Below, one piece after another: positions 9,152-18,495 of a stretch of DNA of 64,000 bases. Numbering within the stretch: the first letter of the stretch is position 1; each line of letters begins with the position of its first letter. The notes below the pieces were generated by a model. It saw only the letters and a program-made list of their open reading frames with translations. It had not been told where the DNA came from and ran no database searches. A program made the translations under genes and the position numbers. This DNA comes from Hyphomicrobium sp. (GTDB lineage Bacteria; Pseudomonadota; Alphaproteobacteria; Rhizobiales; Hyphomicrobiaceae). The stretch spans positions 391,379 through 455,378 of the forward strand of contig JALHOF010000001.1 in the NCBI GenBank assembly GCA_022843145.1. The letters run 5' to 3'.

Positions 9152-11866
9152 TCATGCCGCGAGATTGCGCAGCACGTACTGGAGAATGCCGCCGTTTCGA
9201 TAATACTCGATCTCGTCGAGTGTATCGATCCGGCAGAGGATCGGGACTTCTCGCTTGGTCCCGTCCGGCGACGTGATTTCGGCGGTCATCATCTTGCGCG
9301 GGGCTACATCCGTCAAACCACGGATCGAAACGATCTCATCACCGTTGAGGCCGAGCGATTGCCAGGACGTGCCTTCGAGTAAGGTAAATGGCACGATGCC
9401 CATGCCGACCAGGTTCGAGCGATGGATGCGCTCGAACGACTGCGCGATCACCGCTTTGACGCCCAGCAGGTTGGTGCCCTTCGCCGCCCAATCGCGAGAC
9501 GAGCCATTGCCGTATTCGATCCCTGCAAAGACGACGAGCGGTACGCCTTCCGCGGCGTAGCGCATGGCCGCATCGTAGATTGATGTCTGTTCGCCGGACG
9601 GTTGATGCACGGCGAAACCGCCTTCTTTGACATTGCCGGCCGCGTCCTTCGTCGCGAAGTTCTTGATGCGGATGTTGGCGAACGTGCCGCGCATCATGAC
9701 TTCGTGATTGCCGCGGCGCGTGCCGTACTGATTGAAGTCGGCAGGCGTGACGCCATTGTCGAGGAGGTATTGCCCTGCTGGGCTGTCCTTCTTGATCGAG
9801 CCGGCCGGCGAAATGTGGTCGGTCGTGATCTTGTCGCCGAACAGACCGAGGATGCGCGCACCAACGATATCCGTGACCGGCTTCGGCTTCATCACGATGC
9901 CGGAGAAATAGGGGGGGTTCTGCACGTACGTGCTGTCGCCATCCCAGGTGTAGGTGAGGCTTTTCGGGGCTGCCACCTTTTGCCAGTTCTCGTCACCTTT
10001 GAACACGTCGGCATACTTGCTCTCGAACATTGCGCGCGTGACGTTCTCCATCACGAACTTCTGCACCTCCGCCGAGGTCGGCCAGATGTCCTTGAGGAAC
10101 ACTGGCTTGCCGTCGCTGCCCGTGCCGATCGGTTCCGTCGTCAGATCCTTCTGCACGGTGCCCGCAAGCGCATAAGCGACCACCAGTGGCGGCGAGGCGA
10201 GATAGTTGGCTTGCACGTCAGGGCTGACACGGCCTTCGAAATTGCGGTTGCCCGACAAGACGGCCGCCGCGACGAGACCGTTGTCGTTGATCGCTTTTGA
10301 GATCGGCGCGCGTAGTGGACCGGAGTTACCGATGCACGTCGTGCAGCCGAAACCGACGAGGTTGAACCCGACGGCGTCGAGTGATTTCTGCAGACCCGAC
10401 TTCTCGAGGTATGCGGCGACGACCTGCGATCCCGGCGCCAGCGAAGTCTTGACCCACGGCTTGGCCTTGAGGCCCCTGGCCAATGCGTTGCGAGCGACGA
10501 GGCCGGCTGCGATCAGTACACTCGGGTTGGACGTGTTGGTGCAGCTCGTGATCGCCGCGATCGCGACGTCTCCGTGGCCGAGGTCGAAATCCTGCCCCTC
10601 GACCGGCACGCGTTTCGAGAGCTCGCCCGGCTTCTTGTATTCGCCTTCGAGGGCGAGCGCAAAACCGGCCTTGATATCCTCGAGCGCGATGCGGCCTTCC
10701 GGGCGCTTTGGTCCGGCCATCGACGGCACCACCGACGCGAGATCGAGCGACAACGTGTCGGTGAACACGGGGTCGGCTGAGCCCGCCTCCCGCCAGAGCG
10801 ACTGTGCCTTGCAATAGGCGGTGACCAGCGCGATGCGATGGGCGTCACGGCCGGACATCGTGAGATAGTTGATGGTCTCGCCATCGACCGGGAAGAAGCC
10901 GCACGTCGCACCGTACTCCGGCGCCATGTTGGCGATCGTCGCGCGGTCGGCGAGTGTCATCGCGTCGAGGCCAGGACCGTAGAACTCGACGAACTTGTTG
11001 ACCACGCCCTTCTTGCGCAGCATCTGCGTCACGGTGAGCACGAGGTCGGTCGCGGTGACTCCCTCCTTCAGCCGGCCCGTCAGTTGGAACCCGATCACCT
11101 CGGGGATCAGCATCGACTGCGGCTGGCCGAGCATCGCGGCTTCGGCTTCGATGCCGCCGACACCCCAGCCGAGCACGGCAAGCCCATTGACCATCGTCGT
11201 GTGGCTGTCGGTGCCGACAAGCGTGTCGGGATAGGCGACCGTGGTGCCGTCGGCCATCGTGTTGGTCCACACGGTCTGCGCCAGGTACTCGAGGTTGACC
11301 TGATGGCAGATGCCCGTGCCCGGAGGTACGACGCGGAAGTTCTGGAACGCGCCCTGTCCCCATTTCAGGAAGTTGTAGCGCTCGCCGTTGCGCTCATACT
11401 CGAGCGCCACGTTCTGGGCGAGCGACGTCGGTGTCCCGAACGCGTCGACGATGACGGAATGGTCGATCACGAGGTCGACGGGCACCAATGGATTGATCTT
11501 CTTGGGGTCGCCGCCGAGGGCGGTCATGCCGTCGCGCATGGCGGCCAGATCGACGACCGCGGGCACGCCCGTGAAATCCTGCATCAGCACGCGGGCGGGC
11601 CTGAATCCGATTTCCTTGCCGGCCTTGCCGCGATCCTCAGTCCAGGCGGCCAGCGCCAGAATGTCGTTTCGCGTGACCGTGCGCCCATCTTCGTGGCGAA
11701 GCAGGTTCTCCAGCAGGACCTTCATCGAGAACGGCAGCTTGGACGCGCCCTTCAGGCCGTTCTTCTCGGCTTCGGGGATCGAATAGTAAACGTACGACTT
11801 GCCATCGACGTCGAGCGTGCGGCGGCACTTGAAGCTGTCCAAGGAGAGGGGGGTGGTGGCGCTCAC
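9152..11866 (-). CDS. acnA: aconitate hydratase AcnA
   Basis: 904 residues from a GTG start at 11866. An upstream extension is open, but GGAGGA lies 6 bp before this GTG and the protein then begins (M)SATTPLSLDSF, as in relatives. The [4Fe-4S] ligands are in ITSCTNTSN and FGCTTCIGNSG. The C-terminal swivel domain contains EYGNGSSRDWAAKG. The enzyme isomerises citrate to isocitrate in the TCA cycle. The gene is divergent from ccmA across about 365 bp, as in other Rhizobiales. Length matches the AcnA (IRP1-like) class. Confidence 0.97.
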   Translation of the reverse strand: MSATTPLSLDSFKCRRTLDVDGKSYVYYSIPEAEKNGLKGASKLPFSMKVLLENLLRHEDGRTVTRNDILALAAWTEDRGKAGKEIGFRPARVLMQDFTGVPAVVDLAAMRDGMTALGGDPKKINPLVPVDLVIDHSVIVDAFGTPTSLAQNVALEYERNGERYNFLKWGQGAFQNFRVVPPGTGICHQVNLEYLAQTVWTNTMADGTTVAYPDTLVGTDSHTTMVNGLAVLGWGVGGIEAEAAMLGQPQSMLIPEVIGFQLTGRLKEGVTATDLVLTVTQMLRKKGVVNKFVEFYGPGLDAMTLADRATIANMAPEYGATCGFFPVDGETINYLTMSGRDAHRIALVTAYCKAQSLWREAGSADPVFTDTLSLDLASVVPSMAGPKRPEGRIALEDIKAGFALALEGEYKKPGELSKRVPVEGQDFDLGHGDVAIAAITSCTNTSNPSVLIAAGLVARNALARGLKAKPWVKTSLAPGSQVVAAYLEKSGLQKSLDAVGFNLVGFGCTTCIGNSGPLRAPISKAINDNGLVAAAVLSGNRNFEGRVSPDVQANYLASPPLVVAYALAGTVQKDLTTEPIGTGSDGKPVFLKDIWPTSAEVQKFVMENVTRAMFESKYADVFKGDENWQKVAAPKSLTYTWDGDSTYVQNPPYFSGIVMKPKPVTDIVGARILGLFGDKITTDHISPAGSIKKDSPAGQYLLDNGVTPADFNQYGTRRGNHEVMMRGTFANIRIKNFATKDAAGNVKEGGFAVHQPSGEQTSIYDAAMRYAAEGVPLVVFAGIEYGNGSSRDWAAKGTNLLGVKAVIAQSFERIHRSNLVGMGIVPFTLLEGTSWQSLGLNGDEIVSIRGLTDVAPRKMMTAEITSPDGTKREVPILCRIDTLDEIEYYRNGGILQYVLRNLAA

Positions 11867-12231
11867 GAGAAGTCCTCCGTAGCGGTTGAAATCGCCGCGC
11901 CGCCGGAGCGCCGGCGGAGGTCTGGAACGGGGCCATGCGGCGCCTTGCGGCGGGCCTGCGGCCAAGCTCCCCTTTTTGCGCTAGCCTCATCTGGAACCTG
12001 CCCGTTATATAGGCCGTCGCGGCAGAGGGCCACATCGACTTCCGGTGTGGCCCGGCATCGATGCCGCACCCGATCGTCGCGGCCACCGCCACACGTCACG
12101 GTCAGTCTTCACGGTCAGGCGGGCTGGTCGTGGCGAGACTAGTCCGAACGCGCCATTTATGAGCGTCCCACGCCCACCTCCATCGTCGCAGATCCCCCGC
12201 CTCCGAGTCCTCCCCCACCTCCGAGTCCGAT
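11867..12231. other. intergenic region between acnA and ccmA
   Basis: 365 bp without a supportable gene. It should contain the divergent promoters of acnA (minus) and the ccm operon (plus). The acnA ribosome site GGAGGA lies at its left edge. Near the ccmA end there are three tandem CCTCCGAGTCC-like units (around 12196-12229). I could not place -35/-10 boxes with confidence. Confidence 0.5.
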
Positions 12232-12861
12232 GTGAAACTTGCAGCCGAAAGCCTGGTTCTGGTCCGCGGCAGCCGCACGATCGTCGATGGCTTGTCGTTT
12301 GCCGTGCAGGCGGGGCGCGCGCTCGCGCTGACCGGGCCGAACGGCGTCGGCAAGACGACACTCATCCGCGCCATCGCCGGCTTCCTGACCCCGGCCTCGG
12401 GCACGATCCGGCTCGATGGCGGTGAGCCTGACCTCACGCTGGCCGAGCAATCCCACTACATCGGCCATCTGAACGGCATGAAATCGAGTTTGACCGTCGA
12501 GGAAAATCTCGCGTTCTGGGCGCTGTATCTGCGCGACGCGACGGCGGTGGCGCTGCAGGATCGGGTCTCGGACGCCCTCGCGGGATTCGAACTCGACGTG
12601 CTGCGGGACATTCCCGCCGGCTATCTATCGGCGGGCCAGAAACGGCGGCTTGGTCTAGCGCGATTGCTCGTTGCCCGCCGGCCGGTATGGTTGCTCGACG
12701 AACCGACCGTTTCCCTCGATGCGCGCTCGACCGAGCTTCTTGCCGCGGCCGTCGACCGTCACACGGAGAGCAACGGCATCGTCATCGCCGCGACGCATCT
12801 CGCGCTCGGGTTGTCGCGAACCGACGAATTGCAGCTTTCTCCGCACCGGGCGGTCGCATGA
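12232..12861 (+). CDS. ccmA: heme ABC exporter ATP-binding protein CcmA
   Basis: 209 residues from a GTG start (VKLAAESLVL read as M). Walker A is GPNGVGKTT, the ABC signature is YLSAGQKRR, and Walker B is VWLLDEPTVSLD. CcmA drives the CcmABCD complex that releases holo-CcmE during cytochrome c maturation (System I). Its stop overlaps the start of ccmB in the ATGA form. First gene of ccmA-B-C-D-G; ccmE, ccmF and ccmH are not in the window. Confidence 0.95.
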   Translation: MKLAAESLVLVRGSRTIVDGLSFAVQAGRALALTGPNGVGKTTLIRAIAGFLTPASGTIRLDGGEPDLTLAEQSHYIGHLNGMKSSLTVEENLAFWALYLRDATAVALQDRVSDALAGFELDVLRDIPAGYLSAGQKRRLGLARLLVARRPVWLLDEPTVSLDARSTELLAAAVDRHTESNGIVIAATHLALGLSRTDELQLSPHRAVA

Positions 12862-13538
12862 GGGGTGCATTCGCGACGTTTGTGGCGCTGGTCCGCCGGG
12901 ATCTCGTCCTCGCAGTACGCGAGGGTGGCGCGCTCGGGACCGCGCTCGGATTTTTCCTTATCGTCGTGGCGCTCATGCCGCTCGGTCTGGGTCCCGATCT
13001 CAATCTCTTGTCGCGGATCGCGTCGGGCGTGCTGTGGATCGCACTGCTTCTTGCGGCGCTCTTGTCGCTGCCGCGGATATTCGAGGCTGACTACGAGGAT
13101 GGCGCCCTCGAGGTCATGGCGATGGGTGAGCTGCCGATGGAGATGGTGGCGGCCGCCAAAAGCCTCGCGCATTGGATTTCAACCGGGATCCCGCTGGCGC
13201 TGATGGCCCCGATGCTCGGCATCCTGCTCAATCTGGACCTCGCGAGCGCGCCCGTGCTGGTCGCGACCATGCTGGCTGGAACCCCGGCGATCAGCTTTCT
13301 CGGAAGCATCGGCGCGGCGCTGACGTTGAAGGCGCGGCGAGGCGGCTTGCTGCTGGCGCTCCTGGTCCTGCCGCTCTACATTCCGACGCTGATCTTCGGC
13401 ATTTCGACCGTCAACGCCGCGTCCCTGGCGTCCGATAGCTTCTGGCCTTCTTTCGCCATCCTGGTAGCGTTGTCTCTGGGTTCGGCGGTGTTGGGGCCGA
13501 TCGCGGCGGCGGCTGCGGTCAAGTTCCAGATCCAGTAA
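12858..13538 (+). CDS. ccmB: heme exporter protein CcmB
   Basis: 226 residues from the ATG at 12858, which overlaps the ccmA stop by 4 bp; a longer open frame exists upstream but lies inside ccmA. Six hydrophobic segments are visible. The N-terminus FVALVRRDLVLAVREGG and the loop LPRIFEADYEDGALEVM are typical of CcmB. It is the membrane partner of CcmA in the inner membrane. Confidence 0.94.
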   Translation: MRGAFATFVALVRRDLVLAVREGGALGTALGFFLIVVALMPLGLGPDLNLLSRIASGVLWIALLLAALLSLPRIFEADYEDGALEVMAMGELPMEMVAAAKSLAHWISTGIPLALMAPMLGILLNLDLASAPVLVATMLAGTPAISFLGSIGAALTLKARRGGLLLALLVLPLYIPTLIFGISTVNAASLASDSFWPSFAILVALSLGSAVLGPIAAAAAVKFQIQ

Positions 13539-13582
13539 CCGTTTCGCCGCCTTGTGTTGCGCCGCTCGAATTCAGGGCTTAA

Positions 13583-14398
13583 ATGCCAACCATGCAGACC
13601 AGCCAGTCGATTACCCAGAAACTTGCCAACCCGACCCGGTTCATGGACCTGTCGGGCCGGCTTCTGCCGTGGATCACCGTCGCGAGCGCCGGCATCATCG
13701 CCTACGCGATGTATCTGGTTTTCTTCGTCGCCCCGCCCGACTATCAGCAAGGGCAGACGGTCAAGATCATGTATATCCACGTTCCATCGGCTTGGCTCGG
13801 GATGATGGCCTATGCGCTGATCGCGATATCGAGCTTCGGGCTGCTGGTGTTCCGCCATCCGCTGGCCGACGTGTCGGCCAAGGCCGCAGCCCCCATCGGC
13901 GCCGCGTTCACGCTGCTCGCACTGCTGACCGGCTCGCTCTGGGGCAAGCCGATGTGGGGCACGTACTGGGTCTGGGATGCGCGACTGACATCGGTGCTGC
14001 TGCTGTTCTTCCTCTACCTCGGCCTGATGGCGCTGCGCTCCTCGATCGAGGATGAGGCGCTCGCCGCCAAGCTGACGGCCGTGCTGGCGCTGGTCGGCGT
14101 TATTCTGCTGCCGATCATCAAGTTTTCCGTCGATTGGTGGAACACGCTGCATCAGCCATCCACCGGATTGACCACGACGGTCCACGCCAGCATTCGCGTT
14201 CCGCTGCTCATATCGGCGTTCGGATTTTCGCTGCTCTTCTTCGCGATGCACATGAAGGCGATGCGCAATGAGATTCTGCGCCGTCGCGTCAAAGCTTTGC
14301 GCATGGCCGAGGTCGAGCGGGCACAGTCTAATAGCCCGCCTGGCAACCCATCCGTCAGCGGTGATATTCGCGCTCGAGCTGCCCAGGCGGGAGAGTAG
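13583..14398 (+). CDS. ccmC: heme ABC transporter permease CcmC
   Basis: 271 residues with six membrane segments and the tryptophan-rich heme-handling motif WGTYWVWDARLTS (WWD domain). Conserved histidines are seen in YIHVPSAWLG and in WWNTLHQPSTG. CcmC loads heme onto CcmE in the periplasm. The C-terminal tail beyond the last helix is polar and longer than the core domain. ccmD follows after 3 bp. Confidence 0.94.
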   Translation: MPTMQTSQSITQKLANPTRFMDLSGRLLPWITVASAGIIAYAMYLVFFVAPPDYQQGQTVKIMYIHVPSAWLGMMAYALIAISSFGLLVFRHPLADVSAKAAAPIGAAFTLLALLTGSLWGKPMWGTYWVWDARLTSVLLLFFLYLGLMALRSSIEDEALAAKLTAVLALVGVILLPIIKFSVDWWNTLHQPSTGLTTTVHASIRVPLLISAFGFSLLFFAMHMKAMRNEILRRRVKALRMAEVERAQSNSPPGNPSVSGDIRARAAQAGE

Positions 14399-14401
14399 GT
14401 G

Positions 14402-14566
14402 ATGGATCTCGGCCCGCACGCTCTGTTCATCGTCGCGTCCTACGCCGGCATGGTGGTCGTCCTGGCCGGCCTCATCGGATGGCTCATCGCTGACGGTCGC
14501 CGCCAGCAACGCGCGCTGGCTGATCTCGAAGCGCGCGGCATCACGCGCCGCTCGCGCGCGCTCTGA
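14402..14566 (+). CDS. ccmD: heme exporter protein CcmD
   Basis: A 54-residue ORF between ccmC and ccmG, recognised from position and sequence. It begins MDLGPHALFIVASYAG, has one membrane helix (VVVLAGLIGWLIA) and a basic C-terminal tail (DGRRQQRALADLEARGI), all typical of CcmD. CcmD stabilises the CcmABC complex and is needed for holo-CcmE release. The ATG is 3 bp after the ccmC stop. Confidence 0.92.
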   Translation: MDLGPHALFIVASYAGMVVVLAGLIGWLIADGRRQQRALADLEARGITRRSRAL

Positions 14567-14613
14567 CACCGAAGCCATCAAGCGCAGCGCATCTTTGAAG
14601 AGGACGTCCGTCC

Positions 14614-15243
14614 ATGCAAAAAGCTGCTGACCGTCCCGCCGAACCGCCACGGGATCTGCCTGAGCGCCCAAGCCGCGTCCGCGCCGTGGCCATGCCGCTC
14701 ATCATTTTCAGCGCTCTGGCGGCTTTGTTCGCGGTTGCGCTTCGATCGGGAGACCCGTCCAAGCTGCCGTCAGCGATGATCGGGAAACCGGCGCCGGCCG
14801 CCACGTTCCCAGCCGTCGACGGACTGCTCGACGGCAGCCGCCCGATCGTCGGGTTCTCGACCGCTGATCTTGCGCGGGGCGAAGTCTCAGTCGTGAACTT
14901 CTGGGCGTCGTGGTGCATCCCTTGCGTGCAGGAGCATCCACTGCTCGGCGAGTTGAGCAAGCGCGCGGGCGTCGGTGTCTACGGCGTCAACTACAAGGAC
15001 GATCCGGCCAACGCGCGGAGGTTCATCGGGCGTTACGGCAATCCGTTCACCGCCGTAGGCGCGGACGCGAGCGGCCGATTGGCGATCGACTGGGGCGTTT
15101 ACGGCATGCCCGAAACATTCATCGTCAATGGACGCGGCGAGATCGTCTACAAGCACGTCGGGCCTTTGACCCCGGCAAGCCTCGAGCAGAAAGTTCTGCC
15201 CGTCATCGAAGCCGCGAAGGCCGCTAAGGCACCCGCACGGTAA
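14614..15243 (+). CDS. ccmG: thiol:disulfide interchange protein CcmG/DsbE
   Basis: 209 residues. One N-terminal membrane anchor (residues about 27-48) precedes a periplasmic thioredoxin domain with the active site ASWCIPCVQEHP and the cis-Pro loop YGMPETFIV. CcmG keeps apocytochrome c cysteines reduced for heme ligation. Last gene of the ccm cluster here; convergent with carbonic anhydrase after 31 bp. Confidence 0.93.
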   Translation: MQKAADRPAEPPRDLPERPSRVRAVAMPLIIFSALAALFAVALRSGDPSKLPSAMIGKPAPAATFPAVDGLLDGSRPIVGFSTADLARGEVSVVNFWASWCIPCVQEHPLLGELSKRAGVGVYGVNYKDDPANARRFIGRYGNPFTAVGADASGRLAIDWGVYGMPETFIVNGRGEIVYKHVGPLTPASLEQKVLPVIEAAKAAKAPAR

Positions 15244-15274
15244 ATGCCAGTCTCGTCCGCGCGCCTCAGCGTCG

Positions 15275-15913
15275 TCACAGATTGTAGAATTCTCGTGTCA
15301 CCTGATTGAGCACCGACAGCTGACCCGTCGCGATCTCGAAATGCACGCCGTGCAAGCTGAGACGGCCCTTGTCCTCGAGGTCCTTCACGAACGGGAACGT
15401 GCGCAGATTACGGATCGAGCTCTTGATACCTTCCCGCTCGAGTGCGGATACTTTCTCGCTGTGGGTTTTCATCTGATGTGAGGCGAGCACCGTGAGGCGC
15501 GCGTCGTCCAGCATCGACATCCAGCGCGAGATGAAGTGCGCCTCCGTCTCGATCGCGGTCTTCTTGTCGAGCGCTGCTTTGATGCCGCCGCACCCCGAAT
15601 GGCCCATGACGATCAGATGTTTGACGCGGAGGTTCATCACCGCGAATTCGATCGCCGTCGAGACACCGTGATAGCGGCCCCCGGTTTCATACGGCGGTAC
15701 GAGGTTCGCGACGTTGCGCATCACGAACAGTTCGCCCGGCATCGAATTGAAGATTGTCTCCGGATCGACGCGGCTGTCGCAGCACGAGATGATCATCGTA
15801 TCCGGGGCCTGGCCATAAGTCGCCAGCTCTTCGTACTGATCCTGGTTCGGGGCGAAGTGGCGAAATTTGAAGCGGCGGAAACGGTCAGCGAGGTGATCGG
15901 GGAAATGAGACAT
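15275..15913 (-). CDS. beta-carbonic anhydrase
   Basis: 212 residues. The beta-class zinc ligands are in SCCDSRVD (Cys44, with Asp46-Arg48 dyad) and GHSGCGG (His105, Cys108). The enzyme interconverts CO2 and bicarbonate. It lies 87 bp downstream of a SulP transporter on the same strand. Carbonic anhydrase next to SulP suggests bicarbonate uptake or supply, as seen in SulP-CA pairs and fusions; that link is inference from context. Confidence 0.94.
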   Translation of the reverse strand: MSHFPDHLADRFRRFKFRHFAPNQDQYEELATYGQAPDTMIISCCDSRVDPETIFNSMPGELFVMRNVANLVPPYETGGRYHGVSTAIEFAVMNLRVKHLIVMGHSGCGGIKAALDKKTAIETEAHFISRWMSMLDDARLTVLASHQMKTHSEKVSALEREGIKSSIRNLRTFPFVKDLEDKGRLSLHGVHFEIATGQLSVLNQVTREFYNL

Positions 15914-16000
15914 TGGGTATTGGGTCCGGTTTGTTGCGCCGGACCGTCATATAGCCGATTTCGCAGCGCGTTTGCGAGCCCTCTTCGGTGCCGGCTATGG

Positions 16001-17560
16001 CTATCCGGCTGGCGTGGGTGGCGTCGCCGCACCGCCGTTTCGGCCCCGCGAGCGATACTTCGCGGTCAACGCATCCCATTCGATCGTGAGTGAGCCTCCG
16101 GCCGCATCGTGTTGCGTATTCCAATTCGTGAGCAGGTCGATACAGGCATGATCGATGTAGCTCAGGCCCTCGATATGCACGTGGATCTCGCTGGTCGGCG
16201 GCAACTCCTCGAGTATCGTTGCCAGCGTCGGTAGCCTGACGACGGTCGCCGAACCCGTGAGATGAAGGTCGATCCGATTGGAGCCCGGCGACTGTTCTTT
16301 GCGGATATCAAGATATGAGAAGACATAAATGAGTTTGGCGAGCGACAGCACGACGCCGAGCAGGACACCCTTGAGCAGATCGGTGGCGACAATCGCGACG
16401 ACGGTGATCGCGTAGATCGCCACTTCGCTGCGACCATATTGCCGGAGCGCGGTGATGATCTTCGGATACGCAAGCTTGTAGCCGGTGTGGACGAGCACGC
16501 CGGCCAGCGCGGAGACCGGAATATAGCGCAGTGTGAACGGCAGCACGCTGGCGAACAGCAGGAGCCACAAACCGTGCAGGATCGCCGAATTGCGGGTCTG
16601 GCCACCCGCTTCAACATTGGCGCTAGAGCGCACGACGACGCCCGTCAGTGGCAGTACGCCGAGCAGCCCGCAGATCGCGTTGCCAATGCCCTGCGACTTG
16701 AGTTCCTGATTGTACCGGGTCCGCTGTCCTGTGTGCATCTGGTCGACCGCGGTCGCACAGAGCAGCGATTCAGCGCTGGCGATGAGTGCGATCGAAACGA
16801 TCCCGATGAGGATTGCCGGCTCGATGATCCGCATCAGGCGGTCCGGGGTCGGCAGGATTGTCACGGCCCAGATGTTGCTCGGCACGTCGACGTAGTGGAT
16901 GTGGTTGAGGCGGAAGACTCCGGCGACGGTCATTGCGACCAGAACGCCGACCAGCGGCGCTGGCACCATCCGCAGCGTCTTCGGCACGAACGCGTTCCAT
17001 GCCACCATCGTCGCGATCGTGAGCACGCCGATCTCACCCGCCGTCAGATGATGATCGCCGACCCGCAGCGCGGACATCAGCGCGGTCGGAATGCCGAGCA
17101 GGTTCTGGAGGCCGTTGCCGAGCGGCGCGCTGTCGAGCATGACGTGAAACTGGGAAGCGAAGATAAGCACGCCGATGCCCGCCAGCATCCCGTGGATGAC
17201 CGCTGGCGATACCGCGCGGAACCATTGTCCAAGTTTGAGCTGACCCGCCGTGAACTGCAGGAGGCCGGCAAACAGGACGATCACGCCGAGCATCTCCGGA
17301 CCGTGCGCCCTGACGAGATCGAGGACCAGTACTGTCAGGCCCGCTGCCGGTCCGCTGACCTGCAGCGGTGATCCGGCGAAATAGCCAACGACGATGCCGC
17401 CTATGATGCCGGTGATGATGCCCGACGTTGGCGGCATGCCCGATGCTATCGCGACGCCCATGCAGAGCGGCAACGCGACCAGGAACACGACGAAGGATGC
17501 GAGCAAATCTTTGCCGAAGACAGACGAGGAGCCGTCCGGCGTCGCGGTCGTGGTTGTCAT
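16001..17560 (-). CDS. SulP family anion transporter with STAS domain
   Basis: About 519 residues from the ATG at 17560 (GGGGA lies about 10 bp upstream); an ATG 7 codons earlier (17581) is also possible. The protein has 10-12 hydrophobic segments, the SulP segment GIITGIIGGIVVGYFAGSPL near the N-terminus, and a C-terminal STAS domain (about 425-500; ATVVRLPTLATILEELP, GLSYIDHACIDLL). SulP proteins carry sulfate, bicarbonate or dicarboxylates. The adjacent carbonic anhydrase favours bicarbonate, but the sequence alone does not decide the substrate. Confidence 0.88.
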   Translation of the reverse strand: MTTTTATPDGSSSVFGKDLLASFVVFLVALPLCMGVAIASGMPPTSGIITGIIGGIVVGYFAGSPLQVSGPAAGLTVLVLDLVRAHGPEMLGVIVLFAGLLQFTAGQLKLGQWFRAVSPAVIHGMLAGIGVLIFASQFHVMLDSAPLGNGLQNLLGIPTALMSALRVGDHHLTAGEIGVLTIATMVAWNAFVPKTLRMVPAPLVGVLVAMTVAGVFRLNHIHYVDVPSNIWAVTILPTPDRLMRIIEPAILIGIVSIALIASAESLLCATAVDQMHTGQRTRYNQELKSQGIGNAICGLLGVLPLTGVVVRSSANVEAGGQTRNSAILHGLWLLLFASVLPFTLRYIPVSALAGVLVHTGYKLAYPKIITALRQYGRSEVAIYAITVVAIVATDLLKGVLLGVVLSLAKLIYVFSYLDIRKEQSPGSNRIDLHLTGSATVVRLPTLATILEELPPTSEIHVHIEGLSYIDHACIDLLTNWNTQHDAAGGSLTIEWDALTAKYRSRGRNGGAATPPTPAG

Positions 17561-17757
17561 TCGGATCAGGTTCCCCGTCATCGCCGTTCAGCGTCATGGC
17601 AGGCACCTGTTGCGGTGCCTGCTCTTGCGCAGCAACCTGTGCCGCCGAGCAAAGGCGGAACGCTGACCAGACGGAAATGATAGACACTTGAGACCTACCC
17701 CGCAACCGACGGTCGAGCCGCAGCTGCTTTAGGTCAGGTGCATTTCTGCGTTCGATC

Positions 17758-18495
17758 TTACGCCCAGATTTCCATCCTAAGCCCACGCTTGTCGCGCGGC
17801 GGATCGGCTGGAAATCGTTGCGCAGCGCCGGTTGCGATACGTGCGGCGGTCCACGAGGCCGCGGCGGCGTCCACGAGATCGTCGGCTCCGGCAGCGGCGG
17901 CGCTCCAGCCCGCGCGGCAGAATATCGCATCCGGATAGCCGGCCGCTTGCAAAAGACAGCGCCGAGCCTCGATACCCGCGGGATTGGGCCGTGACTTCAC
18001 CTTCTTCGGCAGGTCGAGGGCTGTGCCGCCGTTCATTGCCCAGAACGACGCCTCCGGATGACATTCCATGACGCGCTCCTGCAGCATGGGCGTCATCAGG
18101 TCGTCGATCTCACGGATTTTCGGAAACAGATGATAGATCTGCTTCGACACCTTCCGCGGCGGGTCCGATGCCGCGAAGGCCGCACTGCACGCCTCGCGAT
18201 AGTCTCGCTCGCTGACGGCGCTCCGTGCCGGCACGGAGAACACCGCGGATTGACGGCCTCCGAGGTGGGCACGGGCGGCGACGTCGGCAGCCCTGCCACC
18301 CGCCCCCGCGCGCTCCGGCAAGCCGATAGGCATATCGACGGCGATGACGCTCGGCTGCGGTTCGATCGCCAGGATATCGCGAAACGTTAATGCCAGGATC
18401 GTACGTGCCGCCGCCGGATCGTCGAGCGGCCTCAGGACCACGAGCCATCCGCCGCGACAGCCGTCCACGCCTGCGACGAAGGCCTCATTGATCAC
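17758..18495 (-). CDS. DUF429 domain protein
   Basis: 245 residues from a GTG start at 18495, which overlaps the TGA of the upstream kinase gene (GTGA). The N-terminus VAGVDGCRGGWLVV and the segment IAVDMPIGLPER carry the aspartates expected of the RNase H/actin-like fold of DUF429. The middle has AHLGGRQSAVFSVP and the C-terminus DDLVDAAAASWTA, also family-typical. Predicted nuclease-like fold; activity unproven. Likely co-translated with pdxY. Confidence 0.85.
   Translation of the reverse strand: MINEAFVAGVDGCRGGWLVVLRPLDDPAAARTILALTFRDILAIEPQPSVIAVDMPIGLPERAGAGGRAADVAARAHLGGRQSAVFSVPARSAVSERDYREACSAAFAASDPPRKVSKQIYHLFPKIREIDDLMTPMLQERVMECHPEASFWAMNGGTALDLPKKVKSRPNPAGIEARRCLLQAAGYPDAIFCRAGWSAAAAGADDLVDAAAASWTAARIATGAAQRFPADPPRDKRGLRMEIWA

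Noticed and set aside
10838..12142. 434-codon ORF opposite acnA, and other long antisense frames (e.g. 707-1786, 40930-42807, 5828-6775)
   Set aside because: Composition is H/R/D/V-rich shadow sequence, with no motifs; the opposite strand encodes clear enzymes.
12196..12229. Tandem CCTCCGAGTCC-like units before ccmA as a CRISPR or regulatory repeat array
   Set aside because: Only about three short contiguous copies, no spacers; too short to call a repeat family.
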